Source: Candidatus Bathyarchaeota archaeon | GTDB taxonomy: Archaea > Thermoproteota > Bathyarchaeia > TCS64 | Assembly (NCBI GenBank): GCA_026394265.1 | Contig: JAPKYO010000008.1 | Location: 1-37,705 of the forward strand | Direction: 5' to 3' | Length of the DNA: 37,705 bases | Shown: positions 14,719 to 22,498 of the stretch, piece by piece | Layout of the letters: every line of letters begins with the position of its first letter | How positions within the stretch are numbered: position 1 is the stretch's first letter | Translations under genes and position numbers: made by a program | The notes under the pieces: model-generated | Databases searched by the model: none | What the model saw: the letters and a program-made list of their open reading frames with translations, nothing else | Told to the model about the DNA's origin: nothing

Positions 14719-16047
14719 CTATCTCTGGAACATCTTCATCGGCATGTTCCTGAGGCGTCGGTTCCCCTTGAGCTGCTTGAACATCTTCTTCATGTTCTCG
14801 TGCTGCTTGATGAGTTCCTTGACCTCGGCCTCTGTTGTGCCTGAGCCTCGGGCGATGCGCTTCATGCGGCTGGAGTTTATGACCTTGGGGTCCTCCTTCT
14901 CCTCGACGGTCATGCTCCTGATTATGACCTTCCACTTGTCGAGGCGTTCCTCGGCCTTATCCATCTCGGCTTCTGGTAGCTGGTAGCTCATCCCGGGGAT
15001 CATTCCGAGGACCTTCTGTAATGGTCCCATCTTGCTCATCGCCTCGAATTGTTCGTACATGTCTTGTAGTGTGAATTTGCCGCTCATCATCTGGCGTACG
15101 TCTTTCTCAGATGGCTGTATCTCGGCTTCCTTGACCTTGGCGACGAGTCCGTCTATGTCGCCCATCCCGAGTAGGCGCCCGACGAAGCGGCTTGGGGCGA
15201 AGGGCTCGATGTCCTCGATCTTCTCTCCGGTTCCGATGAACTTGATGTGTGCGCCCGTGGCGGCTACTCCGCTGAGGGCGCCTCCGCCCCTCGCGGTCCC
15301 GTCGAGCTTGGAGACTATGATGCTACCGATGGGCGTCGCCTCCTTGAATGCTTGAGCCTGGGCGGAGGCTTGTTGCCCTATGGTGCCGTCGAGGACGAGT
15401 ATGATCTCCTGCGGCTGGACCGCGGCGGCGATCTGCTGCATCTCCTCGATGAGTCCCTTCTCCTCCTTGTGGCGCCCCGAGGTGTCGAGGATGACGACCT
15501 CGTGTGTCTTGAAGTGCTCCGCGCCGTGTTTGGCTACGGAGACGGGGTCGTGGCTGTCGGGTTCGCCGTAGAAGTCGACCTTGATCTGCTCCGAGAGCTG
15601 CTTGAGCTGGTTGTATGCGCCGGGGCGGAAGGTGTCGCAGGTGATGAGGGCGGTCTTGAATCCGCGCTTCTGGTAATAGCGGGCGAGTTTGCCTGAGGTG
15701 GTTGTCTTGCCTGAGCCCTGGATGCCTACGAGCATCAGTATGTTCTGCTTCCCCGGCTGGATCTTGATCTCTTCCTGCTTCTCGCCGACGAAGCGCGTGA
15801 GTTCGTCGTAGACGACCTTGACGACGTGTTCGCGTCGGCTGATGCCGGGGGGCAGCTCCTCGTTGAGGGAGCGTTTCTCGATGTTTTGGCTCAGCTGCAT
15901 TACGAGGGCGACGTTTACGTCGGCCTGGAGGAGGGCGCGTTGGAAGTCCCTGATCAGCTCCTTGACGAGCGCCTCGTCTACTACCGGCGCCTTGATGACC
16001 TTGCGTAGTGCGTCGTAGAGGCTTGAGCCGAGCTTGCCAAGGGACAT
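14719..16047 (-). CDS. srp54: signal recognition particle protein SRP54
   Basis: SRP54 is the GTPase that binds signal sequences on ribosomes and docks with FtsY at the membrane. The 442-residue length is typical. Domains in order: the helical N domain (1-90), the G domain with P-loop GIQGSGKTTTSGKL (about 107-120), DTFRPGAYNQLKQLSEQ, DTSGRHKEE and SKLDGTARGGGALS, and the methionine-rich M domain (from about 320: FTLQDMYEQFEAMSKMGPLQ, then GMIPGM). The C-terminus MPMKMF is typical. The ATG at 16047 lies about 35 bases from a TATA-like CCTTTAATCC. The gene is tail to tail with the oxidoreductase with only one base between stop codons. Confidence 0.97.
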   Translation of the reverse strand: MSLGKLGSSLYDALRKVIKAPVVDEALVKELIRDFQRALLQADVNVALVMQLSQNIEKRSLNEELPPGISRREHVVKVVYDELTRFVGEKQEEIKIQPGKQNILMLVGIQGSGKTTTSGKLARYYQKRGFKTALITCDTFRPGAYNQLKQLSEQIKVDFYGEPDSHDPVSVAKHGAEHFKTHEVVILDTSGRHKEEKGLIEEMQQIAAAVQPQEIILVLDGTIGQQASAQAQAFKEATPIGSIIVSKLDGTARGGGALSGVAATGAHIKFIGTGEKIEDIEPFAPSRFVGRLLGMGDIDGLVAKVKEAEIQPSEKDVRQMMSGKFTLQDMYEQFEAMSKMGPLQKVLGMIPGMSYQLPEAEMDKAEERLDKWKVIIRSMTVEEKEDPKVINSSRMKRIARGSGTTEAEVKELIKQHENMKKMFKQLKGNRRLRNMPMKMFQR

Positions 16048-16132
16048 CGGTTTTCGTATTGTATCCCGCTGGCGAGGGGATTAAAGGTTGCCGTAGAGCT
16101 GTTGGGGTTAAAAATGGGATAGTCTCGCCGGT

Positions 16133-16594
16133 TTACTTGACTATCAGTATCGCCTTTGTGCACTGGTCGACGACTTGGCGGCTCGTGCTCCCGAGTATCC
16201 AGCCGCTGATGCCGCCGAGTCCCCTGCTTCCCATGACGATGAGGCTGACTCCGAGCCTGTCCGCCTCGGAGACTATCGTCGAGGAGGGGCGCCCCTCTAG
16301 CAGGATTGTTTCGACCTTGAGGTGGGGGTAGAGTCCCTTCAGCTCCTCCTCGGCCTTCTTGAGGGATTGGCTGTAGTTTTCGTGCATCCTCTCTTGTAGG
16401 CTGGCGATGTCCATCGCCTGTGCTCCGAGTTCCGCGTTTGAGTAGACGGGTATGGATACCTTGGGTACGACGGTGAGTATGGCGAGTTCTCCCTCGAACA
16501 TGGCCGCCATCTTGGCGCCGTGGTCCAGGGCTCTCTTTGAGGCTTCTGAGCCGTCGTATGCTACTAGTATCTTGCTGAACACGGGGTCGAACAT
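16133..16594 (-). CDS. universal stress protein (UspA family)
   Basis: The 153-residue protein has the UspA fold: KILVAYDGSEASKRALDHG at the N-terminus with the nucleotide-contacting Asp, and near the C-terminus IVMGSRGLGGISGWILGSTS, the ATP-binding pattern Gx2Gx9GS. It therefore probably binds ATP and acts in stress adaptation; its target cannot be read from sequence. A TATA-like GCTTTAAATCC (16626-16636) supports an independent promoter. The neighbours, SRP54 and a cyclase-family hydrolase, give no functional hint. Confidence 0.9.
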   Translation of the reverse strand: MFDPVFSKILVAYDGSEASKRALDHGAKMAAMFEGELAILTVVPKVSIPVYSNAELGAQAMDIASLQERMHENYSQSLKKAEEELKGLYPHLKVETILLEGRPSSTIVSEADRLGVSLIVMGSRGLGGISGWILGSTSRQVVDQCTKAILIVK

Positions 16595-16649
16595 GGTCCT
16601 CGGTTTATTGTTGGTTCGTTTACGGATTTAAAGCAGATATGGGGGCGTC

Positions 16650-17375
16650 TCATTTCTGGGTAGGCTTCTTGGTCTTGGGGACTAGGGCGACCGCCCTGGC
16701 GGGGGAGCCTGTTCCCCCGCCGATCTTCAGGGGTAGCCCGATGAAGTAGGCGCCCTTTTGGGGGAGCCTGCTCAGGTTGCAGGCGTTTTCTAGGATGAGT
16801 ATTCCTTTGGGTAGGAGAACCTTGTGGGAGGGCTCGTCTGGTCTCGCGTCGGAGTCGATGGTTGGGATGTCGCCGCCGACGAGCTTCACACCCCTCTCTG
16901 CGAGGTACTCAGCGGCTTCCTCGTGTAGCCCCGGGTTGTTCTTGAGGTAGGGCTGCTTCTCGACGCCGCTTGGTACGTGCCAGTTTCTCTCCCACCCCGT
17001 GTTGAGGAGGACGACGTCGCCCCTCTCTATGGCTCCGTGTCTCCTCTCCCACTCCTCTACGTCGCTTCTTGTGACGAATTCTCGGTCCTTCTTGTGGCTC
17101 ACGTCGAGGCAGCTTATTGGTCCCATCCATTTCTCGGGCGGAATCTGGTCGATTGTTGCGCCGTGTGTTCCCGCGAGGTGGATGGGGGCGTCGACGTGTG
17201 TCCCCGCGTGTTCGAAGACGAGGATCATGTATGTGTTGAAGCCGTCGCCGTGTGTTTCCGACTTCCATGGGATGTGCCCGTATGGCACCTGCGGGCGCGG
17301 CATCCCCTCCTCCATGGTGTGGGTGAGGTCAACGACCTCGTAGTCTTCGATGGCTTCCGCGAGCATGTTCTTCAT
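16650..17375 (-). CDS. cyclase-family metal hydrolase (kynurenine formamidase-like)
   Basis: The 241-residue protein belongs to the PF04199 cyclase family, which includes kynurenine formamidase and isatin hydrolase. The metal-binding signature HAGTHVDAPIH (HxGTHxDxPxH) is clear, with VVDLTHTMEEGMP at the N-terminus, RGDVVLLNTGWER in the middle and LVGGDIPTIDS, corresponding to the usual second-sphere segment, later. It should hydrolyse an amide or cyclic substrate using Zn or Mn. The actual substrate is unknown; no kynurenine pathway genes are nearby. ATG at 17375, with AGTATTTTCAC at 17399-17409 as a likely TATA, gives a nearly leaderless transcript. Divergent from the DUF485-symporter pair. 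Confidence 0.88.
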   Translation of the reverse strand: MKNMLAEAIEDYEVVDLTHTMEEGMPRPQVPYGHIPWKSETHGDGFNTYMILVFEHAGTHVDAPIHLAGTHGATIDQIPPEKWMGPISCLDVSHKKDREFVTRSDVEEWERRHGAIERGDVVLLNTGWERNWHVPSGVEKQPYLKNNPGLHEEAAEYLAERGVKLVGGDIPTIDSDARPDEPSHKVLLPKGILILENACNLSRLPQKGAYFIGLPLKIGGGTGSPARAVALVPKTKKPTQK

Positions 17376-17497
17376 GGGTTAGGTATGGTTGTCGACCCGT
17401 GAAAATACTGTCGGTCGGCTGCTGTGGGGGAAAGTTCTTTACGTCAAAGGGGCACCTATTGGTTTTTAGTGTATTTACTGTATTAACGGTGGTTTGT

Positions 17498-17758
17498 ATG
17501 GTTGACGACCGGTTAGATGGCTCCATGGCTCGACGTGAGGCGGAGAGGCGGAAGTTCAGGGTCGGCCTCGTCCTCTTCGTCGTCTACATCGTCGGTTATA
17601 CCCTGTTCACTTTGGCGGGGACCTTCTTCAAGGGCGTTTTAATGCTGAGGCTCGGCGGTCTCAACCTCGGCATCGTCAGCGGGATGTTGATCATCGTCTC
17701 GGCGATCGTGATCGCGGTCCTATACAACTGGTTCGCGGGGAAGACGGAGGCGGAGTGA
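17498..17758 (+). CDS. DUF485 membrane protein, symporter partner
   Basis: The 86-residue protein has a charged N-terminus (RREAERRKFR) and two transmembrane segments (about 22-42 and 52-76), with GYTLFTLAG between, as in the DUF485 family (YjcH type). In bacteria DUF485 genes directly precede acetate-type sodium/solute symporters, exactly as here, with one base between the stop and the next start. It probably assists that transporter. The frame is open from 17399, but ATG 17498 agrees with the family start and has a GGTGG ribosome-binding site; the upstream part overlaps the promoter region. Confidence 0.82.
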   Translation: MVDDRLDGSMARREAERRKFRVGLVLFVVYIVGYTLFTLAGTFFKGVLMLRLGGLNLGIVSGMLIIVSAIVIAVLYNWFAGKTEAE

Positions 17759-17759
17759 G

Positions 17760-19226
17760 TTGGAGTACAGCTTCCAGCCGCTTGCCTTCCTGCTATTTGC
17801 CATCATCGTCGGTGTGACGCTCGCAATCAGCTTCTGGGCTGCTAGGCGGGTTAAGACTTCGAGCCACTACTACGTCGCGGGGGGCGGCGTCAAGTGGCTG
17901 ATGAACGGCATCGCATTCTCCGGCGACTACCTGAGCGCCGCGAGTTTCCTCGGCATCGCCGGGTTGATCGCGTTCTCCGGCTTCGACGGCTTCATGTACA
18001 GCATAGGTTTCCTCGCGGGGTGGGTCGTGGCGCTCCTGCTCGTGGCGGAGCCTCTGCGGAGGATGGGCAAGTACACCTTCGGGGACGCGCTGGTGAGCGT
18101 CTTCCAGAGTAAACGGGTGAGGCTCGCCGCGGCGGTGAGCACGCTCGTTGTGAGCATCTTCTACCTTATCCCCCAGATCGTTGGGGCGGGGAGCATCGTC
18201 CAGCCCCTGCTTGGGTTGCAGTACGAGGTCGGGGTCGTGATCGTGGGGGCGCTCGTTATCCTGATAGTCGCCACGGCGGGTATGGTCTCCACGACATACG
18301 TCCAGTTCATCAAGGGTTTCCTGCTGCTTATCGCCGCCCTCGGTCTCACGATCGGTGTATTGGTTGTGGCTGGGAAGGACCCGATCAGCTTCATCACTAC
18401 CATCCTCGACGGCAACGTTCTTCTCCCGAGTGGGGCGACGGTGACGGGAGACGTCTTCCTCTCCCCGGGGCTGAAGTACAAGAATCCCCTCGACTTCGCG
18501 AGCCTCGCCATGGGGCTCATCCTCGGGACGGCGGCTCTACCCCATGTCCTGATCCGGTACTACACCGTGCCGACTCCCGCCGATGCGAGGAAGTCCACGG
18601 TCGTCGCCATCGGTGCGATAGGCGTCTTCTACATCCTCACGCTGTTCCTCGGGCTCGGGGCGAACTACTTCAGGACGTATGATGCGACGAATCAGAATCT
18701 TTCGGCTCCGCTGTTGGCCTACTTCATAGGGGGTGAGGTGTTCTTCGCCCTCATCAGCAGCATCGCCTTCGCGACGATCCTCGGGACGGTGGCTGGGCTG
18801 ATCATGGCTGCGGCGGGTGCGATCGCCCACGACATCTACACCGAGTATCTTGGGAACGAGAGGAGCGACGCGGCGACACTCCGCATGTCTAAGATTACTG
18901 CTGTTGGCGTCGGTATCCTAGCCATCGTGCTCGGCATCGTGGCGAAGGGGCAGAACGTCGCCTTCCTCGTTGGGCTCGCCTTCGCGATAGCCGCCTCGGC
19001 GAACCTACCGGCGCTCCTCTGCACGATCTTCTGGAAGGGGGCGAAGGAGCGTGGCATCGTCGCGGGGATCTGGACGGGGCTCATATCGTCGATCCTCCTC
19101 ATCCTGATCAGCCCCACCGTGATGGGGGTGGGGGCGATTTTCCCGCTGGAGAACCCGGGCATCGTGAGCATACCCCTCTCCCTCGCTGTGACGGTGCTCC
19201 TCTCCGTCACCGGGGAGAAGCAGTAA
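17760..19226 (+). CDS. sodium/solute symporter (SSS family, acetate permease ActP-like)
   Basis: The 488-residue membrane protein has about 13 hydrophobic segments. SSS-family markers are FWAARRVKTSSHYYVAGGGV at the N-terminus, MNGIAFSGDYLSAASFLGIA (sodium-binding region of helix 1), GKYTFGDALVSVFQSK and ALPHVLIRYYTVPTPADARK, the last typical of the ActP/monocarboxylate branch. Together with the preceding DUF485 gene this points to uptake of acetate or another short carboxylate. The start is TTG at 17760, immediately after the DUF485 stop, so translation is probably coupled. A hairpin followed by seven T lies at 19316-19342. Confidence 0.92.
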   Translation: MEYSFQPLAFLLFAIIVGVTLAISFWAARRVKTSSHYYVAGGGVKWLMNGIAFSGDYLSAASFLGIAGLIAFSGFDGFMYSIGFLAGWVVALLLVAEPLRRMGKYTFGDALVSVFQSKRVRLAAAVSTLVVSIFYLIPQIVGAGSIVQPLLGLQYEVGVVIVGALVILIVATAGMVSTTYVQFIKGFLLLIAALGLTIGVLVVAGKDPISFITTILDGNVLLPSGATVTGDVFLSPGLKYKNPLDFASLAMGLILGTAALPHVLIRYYTVPTPADARKSTVVAIGAIGVFYILTLFLGLGANYFRTYDATNQNLSAPLLAYFIGGEVFFALISSIAFATILGTVAGLIMAAAGAIAHDIYTEYLGNERSDAATLRMSKITAVGVGILAIVLGIVAKGQNVAFLVGLAFAIAASANLPALLCTIFWKGAKERGIVAGIWTGLISSILLILISPTVMGVGAIFPLENPGIVSIPLSLAVTVLLSVTGEKQ

Positions 19227-19230
19227 CTAT

Positions 19231-19334
19231 GTAGGGAATAGATGCATCTTTTGCGTAGATCGGCACGTCATCGGAGCCGTTTTTTGGCTCCTTTCGGTTA
19301 AATTGGCTCAGAAGTGGGGTATCCCGCGTACCCC
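19231..19334 (-). repeat. dispersed non-coding repeat, copy C
   Basis: On the minus strand this reads GGGATACCCC, TTCTGAGCCAATTTAACCG, AAAGGAGCC, GGCTCCGATGA and the 17-mer GCCGATCTACGCAAAAG (19264-19248), ending ATTCCCTAC. The order and the 17-mer are the same as in copies A and B, about 13 kb away. Here GGAGCC and GGCTCC form a perfect 6-bp hairpin. It fills the convergent gap between the symporter and the aldolase. Confidence 0.85.
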
Positions 19335-19342
19335 GTTTTTTT
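19316..19342 (+). terminator. intrinsic-type terminator after the symporter gene
   Basis: GGGGTA (19316-19321) pairs with TACCCC (19329-19334) around a 7-base loop and is followed by G and seven T (19336-19342), right against the stop codon of the converging aldolase gene. It is formed by the 5' edge of repeat copy C. Confidence 0.6.
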
Positions 19343-19343
19343 C

Positions 19344-20237
19344 TCAGTATAGCTTCGTGTTCTTGAGTGCTTCCGCGGCGGCCTTCTCCTGTGTCTCGTT
19401 TAGGGGGAGGAGTGGTTGGCGTGGGTTGCCGGCTTTGTAACCGAGGTGGTTGAGGGCTGACTTTATGGCGGCGACCTGCGGGTAGCTGGAGACGAGGACG
19501 TTGTTCACGTGGCTTGCTGTACGTTGCCTATTGCCTGCCGTGGTTATGTCGCCCTTCTTGAAGGCTTGGTGTAGCTCGACGCATGTGCCGGGGACGACGT
19601 TGGCTATGGCGAGGATTGCGCCTTTGCCGCCGAGGCTTAGTGTGGGGAGGAACATGTCCGCGGCACCGCTGAGGCACGTTATCTTGTCGCCGCAGAGGCG
19701 TATAATCTCCGCCATGTTTCCGGGGGCGCCGCTGCTGTCCTTGACGCCCGCGAGTCCGCTACACTCCTCGGCGATGCGGGCGATGGTCTTGGGGGCGACG
19801 CTGTAGCCGGTGAACTTGGGGACGTTGTAGATGATTGCTGGGAGGTCGACGGCGGAGAGCACCGCGGCGTAGTGGCGGTACAGCTCCTCCTCTGTGGGGC
19901 GGAAGAACCACGGCGTGGTTATGAGGGCGGCGTCGGCCCCCCACTTATTCGCGTCGCGGGTAAGCTCAATGGTCTCACGCGTCGCCATCGCGCCCGTGCC
20001 GGCTATCACCTGCACGCGCCCATCGATGTGATCGATGACGAAGCGGAGCACCTCCTGGAGCTCCCCCCTGCTCAGGTAGGGGGACTCACCGGTGCTCGCG
20101 TTGGCGACGACGCCGGAGACCCCGGCCTTTATCCAGTACTCGATGAGTTCCGCGAGTGCCTCGTACTGTATCTCCCCCTTCGCGTCGAAGGGTGTGACGT
20201 TTGGGACGTAGACGCCCTCTAGTTTCAGCCCAGCCAT
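19344..20237 (-). CDS. DapA-family aldolase (dihydrodipicolinate synthase / KDG aldolase type)
   Basis: The 297-residue protein is a class I TIM-barrel aldolase of the DapA/NanA family. Visible features: GVYVPNVTPFDAKGEIQYEA, the NASTGESPYLS phosphate/carboxylate-binding loop, VIAGTGAMATRETIELT, the tyrosine of IIYNVPKFTG, and the Schiff-base lysine in LAGVKDSSG. Lysine-pathway neighbours are absent and the loop normally GTTGE reads ASTGE, so a role with another 2-oxo acid (KDG, sialic acid or 4-hydroxy-2-oxo acids) is as likely as true DapA. The ATG start has a TATA-like CAGTTTTAACCG at 20263-20273. It is divergent from the acyl-CoA synthetase. Confidence 0.9.
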   Translation of the reverse strand: MAGLKLEGVYVPNVTPFDAKGEIQYEALAELIEYWIKAGVSGVVANASTGESPYLSRGELQEVLRFVIDHIDGRVQVIAGTGAMATRETIELTRDANKWGADAALITTPWFFRPTEEELYRHYAAVLSAVDLPAIIYNVPKFTGYSVAPKTIARIAEECSGLAGVKDSSGAPGNMAEIIRLCGDKITCLSGAADMFLPTLSLGGKGAILAIANVVPGTCVELHQAFKKGDITTAGNRQRTASHVNNVLVSSYPQVAAIKSALNHLGYKAGNPRQPLLPLNETQEKAAAEALKNTKLY

Positions 20238-20316
20238 GGTATCTGCTACGCGTGTCGCGGTTAAAACTGGTTCGGGGGCGGAGTTTATAGGCTCCCCGCC
20301 CGCTTCCTCTCACTTG

Positions 20317-22011
20317 ATGGCCCGGTTCTTCCCCTCAGGCGTCCCGCGGAGCATCGAGTACCCCGAGATGCCCCTCTACGGGTTCCTCGAGAACAGCGCC
20401 CGCAAGTTCCCCGGCAGGGTCGGCGCGCTCTACCTAGGTAACGGCGTCACCTACTCCACGCTCTGGGGGAAGACCCTGCGCTTCGCCGGGCACCTAGGGC
20501 AACTGGGTGTGGCGAAGGGTGACCGCGTCGGCTTGCTCCTCGCCAACACGCCCCAGTTCATCATAGCCTTCAACGGCGTCCTCGCCGCGGGCGGAGTCGT
20601 CGTCGCGATAAACCCCCTCAACCCCGTCGAGGAGATCGGGCGGGAGCTGGCCGAGACCGAGTGCAAGGCGCTTGTGATCCTCGACAGGCTCCTCGGGAAG
20701 CTCCCCCCCGGCTACGCCGGGAAGGTGATCGTGGCCGAGGCCGCGGAGTTCGCACCCGCCGGGCTCAGACTCCTCAGCGGCATCACCTACAGGGGGACCG
20801 TTCCCTCCGGGGCGCTGAGGTTTGAGGAGTTGACCTCGGGCGCCGAGGCGAAGCCCGCCGCCGTCGACGCTAGGGAGGACCTCGCAGCCATACTCTACAC
20901 CTCGGGGACCACCGGGCAGCCGAAGGGCGTCATGCTCACCCACTACGCCCTCGCCGCAAACGCCCTGCAGAGCTACTACTGGCTCAGGGGCTGGGGGTAC
21001 AGCGCCAAGCCGCAGCCCGCGGGGTGGCCCCTCATACTCTGCGCCGTCCCGTTCTTCCACAGCCTCGGGCTCAACATCATGAACGAGGCGGTGAGCTTCG
21101 GCTGCACGCTCGTCCTCGTGCCCGACCCGAAGGCGGAGGCGATTCTGGAGGCCGTGCAGAGGCACCGCGTCACACACATGCCCCTCATACCCCGCTTCGT
21201 CTCCGAGATACTCGCCCACCCAAAGCTCCGCGGCTACGACCTGAGCAGCGTCACAACCGCCTCAAGCGGCGGCGCAGCCATCGCCCCCGAGCAGATGAAG
21301 AGGTTCGAGGCGATAACCGGCGCCAAGTTCTACCAGGGCTACGGGCTCACCGAGGCGGGCCCCGCCACACACGCCACCCCGATCGAGGGGGGGCGCAACT
21401 ACCTCAGCCCCGGGATGGCGTACCCGGACACGGAGGTCAGGGTCGTTGACGCGCAGGTCGGGGAGGTCGAGGTCCCCGTGGGCAAGGAGGGGGAGCTGCT
21501 CGTACGCGGCCCACAGATCATGAAGGGGTACTGGAAGGCACCCGAGGAGACCGCCAGGGTCCTCGTTGACGGCTGGCTCCACACAGGCGACGTCGCCCGC
21601 GTCGACGAGGCGGGGTGGCTCTACGTCGTGGGGCGGAAGAGGGACCGCATAGTCGCCGCCGGGCACACCGTCTGGCCCACCGAGGTCGAGGACGTCCTGC
21701 TCAGCAGCCCCGATGTCGAGGCCGCCGTCGCAATAGGAGCCCCCGACCCACTCAGGTGCAACACCGACATACAGGCGCTCGTCGTCCTCAAGAAGGGCGC
21801 AGACCCCGAGGGGATCGAGGCCAAACTCGTGGAGCTGTGCAGGAGCAAACTTCAGCTCTATCAGGTTCCGGGGAGGATCGACGTCGTCCCAAGCCTCCCA
21901 CTCACGAACATGGGCAAAGTCGATCGCGTCGCCGTCGAGGCGGAGATGGAGCGGCGCGTCCAGAAGGCGATGGATGACTACGCCAGGGAGCACGGGGCGC
22001 AGAAATCATAA
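20317..22011 (+). CDS. acyl-CoA synthetase (AMP-forming, fatty-acid type)
   Basis: The 564-residue enzyme activates a carboxylic acid with ATP to an acyl-adenylate and then to the CoA thioester. Motifs in order: A3 ILYTSGTTGQPKGVMLTH, the Phe/His segment VPFFHSLGLN, A5 YQGYGLTEAGPATHATP, A7 GWLHTGDVARVDEAGWLYVV, A8 GRKRDRIVAAGHTVWPTEVE and the C-terminal A10 lysine in LPLTNMGKVDR. The spacing is that of long- or medium-chain fatty acid ligases; the substrate is not certain. The frame is open from 20236, but ATG 20317 is 27-34 bases after GTTTATAGG (20283-20291), fitting a leaderless promoter, and the upstream part has no family similarity. Confidence 0.93.
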   Translation: MARFFPSGVPRSIEYPEMPLYGFLENSARKFPGRVGALYLGNGVTYSTLWGKTLRFAGHLGQLGVAKGDRVGLLLANTPQFIIAFNGVLAAGGVVVAINPLNPVEEIGRELAETECKALVILDRLLGKLPPGYAGKVIVAEAAEFAPAGLRLLSGITYRGTVPSGALRFEELTSGAEAKPAAVDAREDLAAILYTSGTTGQPKGVMLTHYALAANALQSYYWLRGWGYSAKPQPAGWPLILCAVPFFHSLGLNIMNEAVSFGCTLVLVPDPKAEAILEAVQRHRVTHMPLIPRFVSEILAHPKLRGYDLSSVTTASSGGAAIAPEQMKRFEAITGAKFYQGYGLTEAGPATHATPIEGGRNYLSPGMAYPDTEVRVVDAQVGEVEVPVGKEGELLVRGPQIMKGYWKAPEETARVLVDGWLHTGDVARVDEAGWLYVVGRKRDRIVAAGHTVWPTEVEDVLLSSPDVEAAVAIGAPDPLRCNTDIQALVVLKKGADPEGIEAKLVELCRSKLQLYQVPGRIDVVPSLPLTNMGKVDRVAVEAEMERRVQKAMDDYAREHGAQKS

Positions 22012-22033
22012 GCGCAGCCACCCAGTATCCCCC

Positions 22034-22498
22034 ATGCTCCCGCCCAAGGACGTACTCAGGGACCGCATAGCCAGAATAATAGCAGCCACCCGCTTCCCAT
22101 TCGTCGACCAGACCACGTGGGACGAGGACCGCAAGACCCTCGTCAACACACGCAGCGAGAAACCATACCCAATCGAGGGACCACGCGGCAAGGTCTACCC
22201 GAGCGTAGTCGTCCTAAACCCCGACGGCGCCGTCAGGGAGATCGGTGAGGTCGAGATGGAGTTCAAGCCCAGCCTCGCGGCGAAGTGGAGGCTCCTCTCC
22301 GAGAAGACCGGCATGGGGGAGAGGTACAAGAAGCTATTCGTCTACGTCCCCGCCGGGGACGGCGAGAAGGCGCGCAGGCTCCTAGAGGAGAACGGGATAG
22401 AGTACGCTGGTCTCCGCGAGTGGAGCATCGAGGGCGGAGCACTCGTCACCCGCCCCGTCGTCACCCCCGACATGGACTACGACCACAGGGTCAGCTAG
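22034..22498 (+). CDS. hypothetical protein, possible nuclease-like fold
   Basis: The 154-residue product is not recognised. ATG at 22034 is preferred because the upstream frame overlaps the synthetase gene. It starts with two helical stretches (LPPKDVLRDRIARIIAATRF), followed by a beta-rich core: YPSVVVLNPDGAVREIGEVE, then a helix with AAKWRLLSE, a strand KKLFVYVPAG, a helix EKARRLLEENGI and a final strand. The strand with an acidic residue followed by E-x-E and a Lys-rich helix recalls the PD-(D/E)XK nuclease core, but this is only a topological impression. It probably shares the synthetase transcript. Its last 8 bases overlap the end of the converging ATPase gene. Confidence 0.6.
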   Translation: MLPPKDVLRDRIARIIAATRFPFVDQTTWDEDRKTLVNTRSEKPYPIEGPRGKVYPSVVVLNPDGAVREIGEVEMEFKPSLAAKWRLLSEKTGMGERYKKLFVYVPAGDGEKARRLLEENGIEYAGLREWSIEGGALVTRPVVTPDMDYDHRVS